From contig NC_013166.1 of NCBI RefSeq assembly GCF_000024085.1, positions 2,356,001 to 2,420,000 of the forward strand: a DNA stretch of 64,000 nucleotides. The letters run 5' to 3'. The position numbers and the translations under genes were made by a program. This DNA is from Kangiella koreensis DSM 16069. GTDB lineage: Bacteria; Pseudomonadota; Gammaproteobacteria; Enterobacterales; Kangiellaceae. Each line of letters opens with the position of its first letter. The first letter of the stretch is position 1. Below the pieces are notes generated by a model. The model did not search any database and was not told the origin of the DNA. It saw nothing but the letters and a program-made list of their open reading frames with translations. Positions 24,240 to 32,839 of this stretch are shown here, in pieces.

Positions 24240-25304
24240 ATGACCATCCAAGAATCTTATACTCCTGAGATGTTCGCAGAACATCTCGTCTTAATGTTAA
24301 ACCATGCATCCACTACAGTGATGATTGCTTTAGGCCATAAGTTAGGTCTATTTGACTCTTTAGAAGAATTAGAATCTGTCTCTTCAAGGGAGCTGGCCGA
24401 ACATTCCGGATGTGACGAGCGCTATATCCGTGAGTGGCTGTCTGTAATGGTTACTGCAAAAATTATAAGTTATGAGCCAATGCATAAAACTTATATCTTA
24501 CCTAAAAACTACGCGATGTTTTTGTGTCGCAAATACTCACCAGATAATATTGCAGTGACCAGTCAGTTTATTCCACTCATGGGCCAAATGCTTCCACAAC
24601 TTGAGAAAAGCTTTAGAAGTGGTAATGGCCTGCAATATTCTGACTATCCATGCTTCCATTCTGTAATGGCTGAAGATAGTTACCAAACCGTTGTCTGTGC
24701 TCTGTTTGATCACATTCTTCCCTTAATGGATGACATGACAGAGAGATTACAATGGGGGATCCGGGTTCTTGACGCGGGATGTGGAAAAGGTCTTGCCTTA
24801 TTAAAGTTGGCACAAGAGTTCCCTAATAGTCACTTTGTTGGTTATGACCTATGTGAAGATGCGTTTGCTGAAACGCTTGAGCATGCCAAAGCACTTCGCT
24901 TAACGAATATTGAGTTTCAAGCTCGTGATTTGAGAGATTTTCATGAGCCTGAAAGTTTTGATTTTATTGCATCATTTGATGCTGTTCATGACCAGGCAGA
25001 TCCTCAAGCTTTACTGGACGGCATTTATCGTGCTTTACGTCCAAGAGGCACATATTTGATGCAGGATATTGCTGGCTCAAGCTACTTGGAAAACAACCTT
25101 GATCATCCTCTTGGACCACTTCTATACAGTATTTCTTGTGCGCATTGTACCCCGGTGTCACTTGGGCAGGGAGGCCCGGGCTTAGGTACCATGTGGGGAG
25201 AGGAACTAGCTACTGGCATGCTACAAGCTGCTGGTTTCAACAAAATCCAAAAGCATAAACTAGAACATGATCCATTTAACGTGTACTTTATAAATAGGAA
25301 GTGA
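24240..25304 (+). CDS. Class I SAM-dependent methyltransferase with N-terminal winged helix
   Basis: The 354-residue protein has an N-terminal dimerisation/winged-helix part (MIALGHKLGLFDSL, SSRELAEHSGCDERYIREWL), then a Rossmann methyltransferase core with the AdoMet loop VLDAGCGKG near residue 174. FVGYDL, ARDLRDF and FDAVHDQADP follow. The layout matches Rv2258c-like and O-methyltransferase-like enzymes of small molecules. A TTG seven codons upstream is possible, but AAGGA fits the ATG at 24240. The stop overlaps the next gene, and the divergent GlxA-type regulator suggests inducible control. The substrate is unknown. Confidence 0.85.
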   Translation: MTIQESYTPEMFAEHLVLMLNHASTTVMIALGHKLGLFDSLEELESVSSRELAEHSGCDERYIREWLSVMVTAKIISYEPMHKTYILPKNYAMFLCRKYSPDNIAVTSQFIPLMGQMLPQLEKSFRSGNGLQYSDYPCFHSVMAEDSYQTVVCALFDHILPLMDDMTERLQWGIRVLDAGCGKGLALLKLAQEFPNSHFVGYDLCEDAFAETLEHAKALRLTNIEFQARDLRDFHEPESFDFIASFDAVHDQADPQALLDGIYRALRPRGTYLMQDIAGSSYLENNLDHPLGPLLYSISCAHCTPVSLGQGGPGLGTMWGEELATGMLQAAGFNKIQKHKLEHDPFNVYFINRK

Positions 25305-25309
25305 TAGGT

Positions 25310-25792
25310 ATGCGCCCTCGTTTGCTCAAATTTTTATTAAACCTTTTCCCCCCGTACCTTGGTGCGGGGATTCGTATCAAGCATATCAGCAATGACTTTA
25401 GAACTTTTGAAGTTGAGATGAAACTTCGCTGGTACAACCGCAACATGATGGGTTCCCATTTCGGTGGCAACCTATCGAGTATGACCGACCCTTTCTTTGT
25501 TTTAATACTGATGTACAACCTGGGAAGAGGATATATTATCTGGGATCAGGCAAGCTCCACCACCTTTAAAAAGCCTGCTACAGGAAAAGTCACGGCCAGA
25601 TTTCATCTCTCCGAGCAGCAGATTCAAGAAGTAAAATCGAAGGCAGATTCAGACTCTAGTTATCGTCCGACATTTACGGTCGACATTCTGGATGAGCAAG
25701 GGACGATGGTTACACAAGTAGAAAAAATCATCTATGTTAAGAAAAGGGAACCAAAAATTGTGTTACACAATCTTAATAGCGCCAACGGTTAA
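25310..25792 (+). CDS. DUF4442 hotdog-fold putative thioesterase
   Basis: This 160-residue protein matches DUF4442: LNLFPPYLGAGIRIKHIS, KLRWYNRNMMGSHFGGNLSSMTDPFF and FKKPATGKVTARFHLSE. The hotdog fold and GSHFGG helix are shared with acyl-CoA thioesterases, so an acyl or aryl thioester is the likely substrate. A GTG at 25301 would overlap the methyltransferase stop; the ATG at 25310 with GGAAG upstream is preferred. Either way it is coupled to the methyltransferase, which suggests a short pathway on one compound. Confidence 0.8.
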   Translation: MRPRLLKFLLNLFPPYLGAGIRIKHISNDFRTFEVEMKLRWYNRNMMGSHFGGNLSSMTDPFFVLILMYNLGRGYIIWDQASSTTFKKPATGKVTARFHLSEQQIQEVKSKADSDSSYRPTFTVDILDEQGTMVTQVEKIIYVKKREPKIVLHNLNSANG

Positions 25793-25871
25793 TATAAATT
25801 GTTACATCCTGGCTCATATTTCCCAATAGCTATAGTTTAAGCTGTAACTTTAAAGCAATGAGGGCATTATT

Positions 25872-26999
25872 ATGTTCGTAAGTAAAACTAGACTCGATTA
25901 TCAATTAGGCTTATTCATAACCAGTAAACAATTTGTCCAGCTTATTCGGCTTATTATTATTACGACCTTATTTTCATTTCATTCATCGGTCCATGCCAAT
26001 ATCAATATATCAATCGATGACTCATTTCCGAGTAAGGTCATTGCGCTATTTGAAGCGGAGACTGTCACTGAGAAAGCCTTAGATGAGATTGCCGCTACCG
26101 AAGGTGCTAAAGCACTTATCAATAAAGTGACACAATACACTGAAGAATCAAACGAAGAGCTTCTGAAGCATGCTTTAAAGAGAGCTGCAAAGGGAGAAAC
26201 TTGGGAGAAGGATCCTTATTACTTCTGGTACACCAAGAAGCACAACAAGGAGTTGTCAAAATTGATTGATAGCATTTCTTCAGCGGAGTCTGCCAATAAA
26301 AACGTTGTAGAAAGGCTGTCCTCCTATCTTCCAGAGAATTTTAAACTGAGCACCAAAGTTATTCTAGTGGTTGGTGGCTCCTCTTCGGGCTGGACCAATA
26401 ACAGCGGTAATTTCCAGCTCGGCCTCGACCACCATATAAATGATCCAATAGAAGTAATCGAGAACACAATGGCCCATGAAGTTTTTCATGTTGCACAGGA
26501 ACAGTTGATGCCCGATAGTCAGGGTGATTCTGCAGTATCTGCAGATCGAGTGGATGCATTACTTGCGGCCTTGATGATGGAAGGTACGGCGAGTTTATTT
26601 GATGACTTTACAGGCATTCAGCAGGAAGGCGAGTTGTTAAAATCGACGGTTGCAAAGCAGGTTAAAAATAGGGAAAGGATTCAATCAGCCTTTCTACTAT
26701 TTGAAACATTGATTTTCAGAACTGCCCATGACGCAGACGCAGATCTTGGTCAACTTTACCAAATCGGTTTTATGAGCCAATGGGATAACTTTGCATATGA
26801 GGTTGGTAAGGTGATGTCAGAAGCCATCATTAAATATGACGGTAAGCAAGCAATAGGGAAACTTCTACAGAAAGGGCCCCGACACTTTGTTGGCCGCTAC
26901 CTTGAGCTCTGTGAAAAAGACCCACAACTCACCCAATTTACTTCAGTGTTTCAGACACTGGTAAGCACTGAGGGCGGCTCCATTAGGGAGGCTGAGTAA
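25872..26999 (+). CDS. Secreted HExxH metallopeptidase-like protein (DUF5700-like)
   Basis: The 375-residue protein has an N-terminal export signal (IRLIIITTLFSFHSSVHA) and a helical front. A HEVFH motif (His202, Glu203, His206) lies in MAHEVFHVAQEQ. A Glu near residue 237 in MMEGTASLFDD is a plausible third zinc ligand, as in gluzincins. The EGTAS after the HExxH helix resembles DUF5700/DUF2268 putative proteases. GAGGG lies before the ATG. It stands alone, and the substrate is unknown. Confidence 0.7.
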   Translation: MFVSKTRLDYQLGLFITSKQFVQLIRLIIITTLFSFHSSVHANINISIDDSFPSKVIALFEAETVTEKALDEIAATEGAKALINKVTQYTEESNEELLKHALKRAAKGETWEKDPYYFWYTKKHNKELSKLIDSISSAESANKNVVERLSSYLPENFKLSTKVILVVGGSSSGWTNNSGNFQLGLDHHINDPIEVIENTMAHEVFHVAQEQLMPDSQGDSAVSADRVDALLAALMMEGTASLFDDFTGIQQEGELLKSTVAKQVKNRERIQSAFLLFETLIFRTAHDADADLGQLYQIGFMSQWDNFAYEVGKVMSEAIIKYDGKQAIGKLLQKGPRHFVGRYLELCEKDPQLTQFTSVFQTLVSTEGGSIREAE

Positions 27000-27181
27000 G
27001 TATCTCACAAGATCTTACTGGCCGTTCTGAAGATGCAATTCGACCAGTATATTTATTAAGTTAAAATTATTTACATTATGTACGCTAGCGCACAGATAAT
27101 TGCTGTAATTAGGAACACATTATATCCATCAGTTTCAACATGGTGTTGAGCTGATAACTCATGACCTTTAAGGAGAATCCT

Positions 27182-27289
27182 ATGAGCAATAAAGCGAAGC
27201 AAGCTCCAGCTAGCAAAAGCGCCCCTAAACAAGCTGCACCAAAACAAAATGCAGCTAAAGGTGCTCCTAGCCGTAGCGGCAAGAAATAA
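27182..27289 (+). CDS. 35-residue Lys/Ala/Pro-rich basic protein
   Basis: A short frame preceded by a strong ribosome site (AAGGAGA, 27169-27175) and followed 27 bp later by a textbook terminator, so it looks like a complete small transcription unit. The product has only Lys, Ala, Pro, Gln, Ser, Asn, Gly and Arg after Met, with repeats of the type KQAPASKSAPKQAAPKQ and an end SRSGKK. It is strongly positive and probably disordered, so nucleic-acid or ribosome binding is possible. No family is recognised. A possible promoter is TTTACA (27070) with GATAAT (27095). Confidence 0.7.
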   Translation: MSNKAKQAPASKSAPKQAAPKQNAAKGAPSRSGKK

Positions 27290-27316
27290 TCCCGTCACAG
27301 CATAGTTCAAACATTC

Positions 27317-27352
27317 AACGCCTCGAATCTAATATTCGGGGCGTTTTATTTT
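27317..27352 (+). terminator. Terminator after the 35-residue gene
   Basis: The 12-bp stem AACGCCTCGAAT / ATTCGGGGCGTT has one T-G pair and a 5-base loop, and is followed by TTATTTT. Confidence 0.88.
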
Positions 27353-27361
27353 CTGGGGTGC

Positions 27362-28051
27362 TTAGTTCGTTGAATATAGATTGTGGTAGCACTCGCAACT
27401 GAGTTGCTCAAGCTGCTTTCTATTGATGATTTTGATATGTCCGCGTTTATAATCAATCACCCCTTTTAGCTGCAATTTATGCGCAGCTTCTGAAATCCCT
27501 TCCCGCCTCACCCCTAATAGTCCAGCAATATGTTCATGGGTAACATCAATGACTTTATTTTGGATCTGATCAGATAGCTCCAATAACCAAAAACATAACT
27601 GCTGCTGAATAGTGTGGAAACGGGTACAGGCGACCTTGGCCATTATATGATGCTCAATCCTGCCGCAAGCTTTGAGTAATGGCTCTCGAAACTCTCGTTC
27701 GTTATGAAACCAGTACAAGGCTTCTTTAGCCGGCATCAGCATGGCAGTACCAGCATGTAGAACTTCAGCCCTTACCAGCGACTTTCTACTTCCTGAAAAA
27801 ATGGCGCCACCACAAACATCACTCGCTCCAAGACTGGCAACCTGGACTTCATCACCCTCATCCAGTTCGTAAATTAAGTGAATCACACAGCCTATCGGAA
27901 AATAGAGGTAGCTAATAGTTTCTTGCGTTGAGAAAAGCGTTTTGCCAGCTGCTAGGTTTAGTTGCTTTACACTTGTGCACAATCTTTTTTGTAACGATAC
28001 AGAAAAGGAAGAAAAAATGTGATTGGAGACATCATCCGTGGTTTTAAACAT
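27362..28051 (-). CDS. Crp/Fnr-family transcriptional regulator
   Basis: This 229-residue protein has a cyclic-nucleotide-binding-like barrel (AAGKTLFSTQETISYLYFPIGCVIHL, VQVASLGASDVCGGAIF) and a C-terminal winged helix. Its recognition region is VTHEHIAGLLGVRREGISEAAHKLQLKGVI. The N-terminal half lacks the Cys cluster expected of Fnr, and the phosphate-binding cassette for cAMP is not obvious, so the signal is unknown. It converges on the 35-residue gene and is followed upstream by the RND efflux genes. Confidence 0.85.
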   Translation of the reverse strand: MFKTTDDVSNHIFSSFSVSLQKRLCTSVKQLNLAAGKTLFSTQETISYLYFPIGCVIHLIYELDEGDEVQVASLGASDVCGGAIFSGSRKSLVRAEVLHAGTAMLMPAKEALYWFHNEREFREPLLKACGRIEHHIMAKVACTRFHTIQQQLCFWLLELSDQIQNKVIDVTHEHIAGLLGVRREGISEAAHKLQLKGVIDYKRGHIKIINRKQLEQLSCECYHNLYSTN

Positions 28052-28121
28052 TGCTATCCAAGACCGCTAGGGAAGGAATACCTTATACTACGCCTGCTGC
28101 TTTTGCTTAGCTAGAGCCCGT

Positions 28122-28154
28122 CTAAAAATCAGGTAGCTCAAACGAGCTACCTGA
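28122..28154 (-). terminator. Terminator of the RND efflux operon
   Basis: A perfect 11-bp stem TCAGGTAGCTC (28129-28139) / GAGCTACCTGA (28144-28154) with loop AAAC, read on the minus strand, is followed by TTTTTAG just beyond the efflux permease stop. Confidence 0.88.
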
Positions 28155-28160
28155 ATTCAT

Positions 28161-31100
28161 TTATGCTAACTTACCTTTGAAATAGTGCTTCACCTGCGCC
28201 GCTTTGTAGTATAACAATGGCACTAACACTAGCGTCACCATAGTGGAAAATAAGATACCAAAGCCCAGTGAGACGCCCATTGGAATAAGGAATTGTGCCT
28301 GTGTTGATTTTTCGAAGATCAAAGGCATCAAGCCAGCAAAGGTTGTCAACGAAGTTAGCATCACCGGACGCAAACGCCTGACCCCTGCATGCAACACCGC
28401 GTCCAGCAGACTTTCTCCATGCTTACGTCGCTGCTGATTAATATAGTCGACCAGCACCAAACTATCGTTGACCACCACACCCGTCAGCGCCAACATACCC
28501 ATGATACTCATCACACTTAGCGACATACCCATAATCCAGTGGCCGACAATAGCCATACAGGCACCAAAGGGAATCACCGACATCACAATAAAGGGCTGGA
28601 TATAAGATTTGAACGGAATCGCCAATAGAATATAAATGGCAAACAGCACAAAATAGAGGCTGATGGTCAGGCGACTGGTTGATTCTTCTTGCTCACGCGC
28701 TTCACCTTCGAGCGAATACGTAACGCCAGGGTAATTCTCGAGAATCACACTGGTTTCCTGATGTATTCTTCGTTTAATTGCTTCAATATCTGCGGTTTCT
28801 TTCTCCACATCAGCCGTTATGTTTAAAGTACGTTGACGGTTAATGCGAGTAATACTTGAGGGGCTGTTGCCATAAGATAAGTCTGCGAGCTGTTCCAGCG
28901 GTACTTTTGCGCCGACCGGTGTTTCAATCAGTAAACCATTTAGACCATCTAGAGTACTCCGCTCTTCCTTGGCTAGACGCAACATCACGCGAACATCTTC
29001 ACGTCCCCGCTGAATACGCTGCACCTCAACACCAAAATAGGAACTTCTAACCTGGCGCGCGAGATCACTTAAGGTCAAACCCAGGGTTTCCGCTTGTGGC
29101 TTCAAGCGGAATTGGATCTCCTGTTTACCTTTCGAGAAGCTGTCTGAAACATCAAATACTCCCTTAATATTTCCCAATATGTCCTTCACTTCCAGCGCAG
29201 CACCACTTAATCGCTGAATGTTAGAACCACGCAACTGCACGTCAATGGGATCGCGGTTACGGCCAATTTCAGCGCGGAAAGTTAAGCTTTCGACACCCGG
29301 CAATGGTCCAATCAATTTCCGCCACTCGTTAACTAACTCTGCACTGGTTATTTCACTTTCCCGCTCTTCTGGAGCAGTAATTTCAAACATCACCAAACCA
29401 TTACTGGAGCTGACTGCTCCACCGCCACCACCATAACCACTGACTGAAAAAATATGCTCAACGATGCTATCTCCATCCTCTTCGCGATATTTTTCTTTCA
29501 ACTCAAGTGCTGCTTCTGTCATGCGCTCAACATAACTATCGGTTAGCTCAAAAGGCGTTCCTTCTGGCATCACCACCGTTGCTCGAGCAATTTCAGACTG
29601 AATGCGGGGGAAGAAAATAAAGCGCGTTAAACCACTAGAAACAGCAGCCCATACGAACAAGAAAAATGCCAGGAAGATAGCTAACGACAACTGCCAGTGA
29701 GCTAAAGCAAACTTCAATGCGGGCTTATAAAACTTCATCACAAAATCTTCGAAGCCTTTTGCGAACTTTTGTTGATACTGAACCAGCTTATTATCATTTT
29801 TTGCGTTAAGCTTTTTCATGTGACCAATGTGAGCCGGCAAGATAAGTTTGGATTCAACCAATGAAAAAATCAGGACTGGAATAACAATGAGAGGAATAGA
29901 CGAATAGAATGAACCCCAGCCACCACCAATGAAGCTCAGAGGTACGAAGGCAACCATAGTGGTAATGACGCCAAAGGTGACCGGTACCGCAACTTCCTTG
30001 GTGCCATTTATGGCTGCATCTAATGGGTTATCCCCCCGGTTTAAATGACTATAGATATTTTCACCGGTGACAATAGCATCATCAACTACAATACCGAGAA
30101 CCAAAATAAAGGCAAACAAGCTAATCAGATTAACAGTCACACCCATCTCTGGCATCAATGCCATGCCACCAGCAAAAGCAATCGGTATACCTAGGCTAAC
30201 CCACATCGCAATACTGGGACGCAAGAACAGCGCAAGCAGTAGTATAACCAATAAGCCACCTTGAATAGCGCTTGTAACCAAAGTGTTTAGGCGCGCATTA
30301 ACGCTCTTCGAGCGATCACGCCAAATCGACAAGCTGACCCCGGCTGGTAACTCAGATTGTTTAGCAGCTACATAATCTTTGACCCGTTGCGCTACATCTA
30401 TCGCACTCTGATCACCAGTTCGAAATATTTCTAACTCAACCGAAGGCTTGCCATCAAAACGGGTATTTAAACTTTCTTCCTCAAAACCATCTTTGATTAT
30501 GGCTAAATCACTGAGCATTAAAATAGTGCCATCAGGCCTTGTTAACACCGGAATTTGCTCGAAATCATCCTGAGTGTATGACTGAGCCTTAAGTCGTAAT
30601 AAAATCTCACCACGTTCTGATTTTACTTGCCCCGCAGATAAATCCAGGGAGCGACTATTGATCGCATTGCCCAACTCTTGCAATGTTAAGCCATATTCAT
30701 TCAGTAGGTTCTGATTCACCTCAATGGCGATTTCAAAAGCTCGGGCACCCGATGTTTCAATTTGGGTTAAACCGGGTAAGGAGGATAATTCTTCTTGAAT
30801 AATTTCTGAGTATTGTCGCAATTCTTTTTCAGGTAGATCACCACTAACCACAACACTGATCGTTTCTCTGCGACTTTCAATCTGTTGAACAATCGGCCTC
30901 TCCGCTTCAACAGGCAAAGTATTGATGGCGCCTACTCGACTCTTTATTTCATCCAGCAACTCTTTAACTTCAAAATCATCTTCAACTTCAATTGTGACGC
31001 GAGAAACATTTTCTGAGGAGCGAGAGGTGAGCTGTTTAATACCATCCAGATCATAGATGGCCTCTTCGATTCGAGTTGAAATAGTTTGTTCAACTTCTTC

Positions 31101-31265
31101 CGGAGTGGCTCCACGAAAAGGCACCGTCACATTAATATACTGAAGTTCAGTAGTCGGAAAAGTTTCGACTGGAACGCGTTGTGAAATAGTGAAGATACCA
31201 GCAACTAAGATCACCACCATCAATAAATTGGCAGCAACAGGATTGCGGGCAAACCATGCGATCAT
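28161..31265 (-). CDS. RND-family efflux permease
   Basis: The 1034-residue inner-membrane protein is full length for the AcrB/MexB superfamily. It has TM1 at MIAWFARNPVAANLLMVVI, the periplasmic porter domain (TPEEVEQTISTRIEEAI), and TM4 with the proton-relay Asp pair in VLGIVVDDAIVTGENIY. The second half repeats the fold, including GVVVNDSLVLVDYIN. It exports drugs or other small molecules by proton exchange as a trimer, with an adaptor and an outer-membrane channel. Its start overlaps the adaptor stop by 4 bp (ATGA). No outer-membrane channel gene lies nearby, so a TolC from elsewhere is likely used. Confidence 0.93.
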   Translation of the reverse strand: MIAWFARNPVAANLLMVVILVAGIFTISQRVPVETFPTTELQYINVTVPFRGATPEEVEQTISTRIEEAIYDLDGIKQLTSRSSENVSRVTIEVEDDFEVKELLDEIKSRVGAINTLPVEAERPIVQQIESRRETISVVVSGDLPEKELRQYSEIIQEELSSLPGLTQIETSGARAFEIAIEVNQNLLNEYGLTLQELGNAINSRSLDLSAGQVKSERGEILLRLKAQSYTQDDFEQIPVLTRPDGTILMLSDLAIIKDGFEEESLNTRFDGKPSVELEIFRTGDQSAIDVAQRVKDYVAAKQSELPAGVSLSIWRDRSKSVNARLNTLVTSAIQGGLLVILLLALFLRPSIAMWVSLGIPIAFAGGMALMPEMGVTVNLISLFAFILVLGIVVDDAIVTGENIYSHLNRGDNPLDAAINGTKEVAVPVTFGVITTMVAFVPLSFIGGGWGSFYSSIPLIVIPVLIFSLVESKLILPAHIGHMKKLNAKNDNKLVQYQQKFAKGFEDFVMKFYKPALKFALAHWQLSLAIFLAFFLFVWAAVSSGLTRFIFFPRIQSEIARATVVMPEGTPFELTDSYVERMTEAALELKEKYREEDGDSIVEHIFSVSGYGGGGGAVSSSNGLVMFEITAPEERESEITSAELVNEWRKLIGPLPGVESLTFRAEIGRNRDPIDVQLRGSNIQRLSGAALEVKDILGNIKGVFDVSDSFSKGKQEIQFRLKPQAETLGLTLSDLARQVRSSYFGVEVQRIQRGREDVRVMLRLAKEERSTLDGLNGLLIETPVGAKVPLEQLADLSYGNSPSSITRINRQRTLNITADVEKETADIEAIKRRIHQETSVILENYPGVTYSLEGEAREQEESTSRLTISLYFVLFAIYILLAIPFKSYIQPFIVMSVIPFGACMAIVGHWIMGMSLSVMSIMGMLALTGVVVNDSLVLVDYINQQRRKHGESLLDAVLHAGVRRLRPVMLTSLTTFAGLMPLIFEKSTQAQFLIPMGVSLGFGILFSTMVTLVLVPLLYYKAAQVKHYFKGKLA

Positions 31266-32488
31266 AGCTTAGCCTCCTGCTTTCCTGCTGGTGGTTTTTC
31301 ATCACCCTTTTTTACTGACTCTCCACGAACCTGAGCCTTAGCCCCATCGGCTACAAAACTCAGTAAACTGGTGACCAATAAGTTACCTTCTTTGACTAAG
31401 TCGCCCGAGTTCTCTGGGTCAACAACACTTTTATCTTCTCCCTTCCACAGAACCGCCACTTTCTGTCTCCGCAACTGACCTTCGCTAAAAATAAACACCT
31501 CATTATTTTGCGAAATCAACTTAGATGGAATGACAAATACGTCCTGCAGTAGGCGACCCTCAATTTGTGCACTAACGAATTGTCCAGCTTTCAGATACGG
31601 CTCATCTTTCAAGATTGAACCTGGTAATTTGGCGGTGACAAACCATTGACGCGTCGTATCATCGATGACACTGTCAGTCCGATCTAAGTCTGCCAACCAA
31701 ACTTTCTGCTCACCGGCGAAATCCGCAATCAAACGAATTTTAGGTTTATTCTCTTCATCACCAAACTGCAAATAACCCACTCGATTGCTTGCAACCGGTA
31801 AGCGCACTTCTAATGAATTGCTGGCGAAAATACTGGCTACAGGCATGTTGGAATTAACCAACTGCCCCAAATCAGACAGCTTTTGCACCATATAACCATC
31901 ATAGGGCGCTTGAATATTGGTACGACTTAGATTTAACTTTGCTTTAGCCAGCCGCGCCTTGGCTGCAGCGAGCTGTGCTTGCGCTGAAGCCATTTGTGGT
32001 TGGCGCAATACCAGGGCAGAGGCCTCACGGTTGGGATTAATTTTCTTCCAGTCCCTTAGCGCCTGATCGGAGCGTGCGATTTCTTCATTCAAAGCCAATT
32101 GAGCATTGGCAACTTCTGACTCTGCTATAGTCACCTCTATCTCATAATCACGACGATCAATTTTGAGTAGGATATCGCCCTTATTAAACAAACGACCACT
32201 CTCGAAATTAGGCGCGACCCAAGTGACGACGCCAGAGGCTTGTGCAACTAAGTTACCCGCAGTCGTCGGCTCAATTATGCCGTAAGAGTCAACAAATATT
32301 TGATGGTCGACAAGTTTTAATGCCTCAACATCCACCACTTCAACTTGCTCAATATTGGGCCGATTAAAGGCAACAGGCTTACTGCTAAGCATCTTATAAG
32401 TAACAAAAGAAGCAACGACTATAATCGCTAGCGGAAGTACATAGGTTAGCAGGACTTTCTTTTTACGCTGTGGGGTCTGTGTTGTCAT
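31262..32488 (-). CDS. RND efflux periplasmic adaptor (membrane fusion protein)
   Basis: The 408-residue HlyD/AcrA-type protein has an N-terminal anchor (VLLTYVLPLAIIVVASFVTYKML). It shows a biotinyl-lipoyl half (SGVVTWVAPNFESGRLFNKGDILLKID), a long Ala/Lys-rich coiled coil (AQLAAAKARLAKAKLNLSR), the return half IQAPYDGYMVQ, and beta-barrel domains. It bridges the RND permease to the outer-membrane channel. It is the first gene of the two-gene operon. The upstream ribosome site is weak and no linked regulator is evident. Confidence 0.92.
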   Translation of the reverse strand: MTTQTPQRKKKVLLTYVLPLAIIVVASFVTYKMLSSKPVAFNRPNIEQVEVVDVEALKLVDHQIFVDSYGIIEPTTAGNLVAQASGVVTWVAPNFESGRLFNKGDILLKIDRRDYEIEVTIAESEVANAQLALNEEIARSDQALRDWKKINPNREASALVLRQPQMASAQAQLAAAKARLAKAKLNLSRTNIQAPYDGYMVQKLSDLGQLVNSNMPVASIFASNSLEVRLPVASNRVGYLQFGDEENKPKIRLIADFAGEQKVWLADLDRTDSVIDDTTRQWFVTAKLPGSILKDEPYLKAGQFVSAQIEGRLLQDVFVIPSKLISQNNEVFIFSEGQLRRQKVAVLWKGEDKSVVDPENSGDLVKEGNLLVTSLLSFVADGAKAQVRGESVKKGDEKPPAGKQEAKL

Positions 32489-32839
32489 AGTGGTTTCGTG
32501 CTGAGTATGAAGATATCAATCAGCGATTACTAAACGAGTGTATAACGCCAGCAAATCGCACCTTTTGAGAATTGTGAGTCACTATAAGCCACATTTATGA
32601 ATAAAACGTGAAGTGCGGCATCTGCGCAACCCCGTAAGACATTGAATTTTACTGTAAATCCCTTATGTCATACGTAGGCTATCAGACAAGAATTGTAACA
32701 GGATATTAAGAAATCTCTCTAATTTAGCTATCTTTAGAGTATTATGCTGACAAGAGAGTCTGGCTAAACCCACAAAAAGTACCTAATAATAGTGAGTTAG
32801 CCACAAAAAACGAGGTTGATAACACTTAAGGGGATAGTA
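32489..32839. other. Divergent promoter region between RND adaptor and first M1 gene
   Basis: A 351-bp gene-free stretch. It contains TTTAGAGTATTAT at 32733-32745, which recurs at 37082-37094 at about the same distance upstream of the second M1 gene, and so may be a shared promoter element (TATTAT as -10). No other repeat or operator is seen. Confidence 0.45.
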
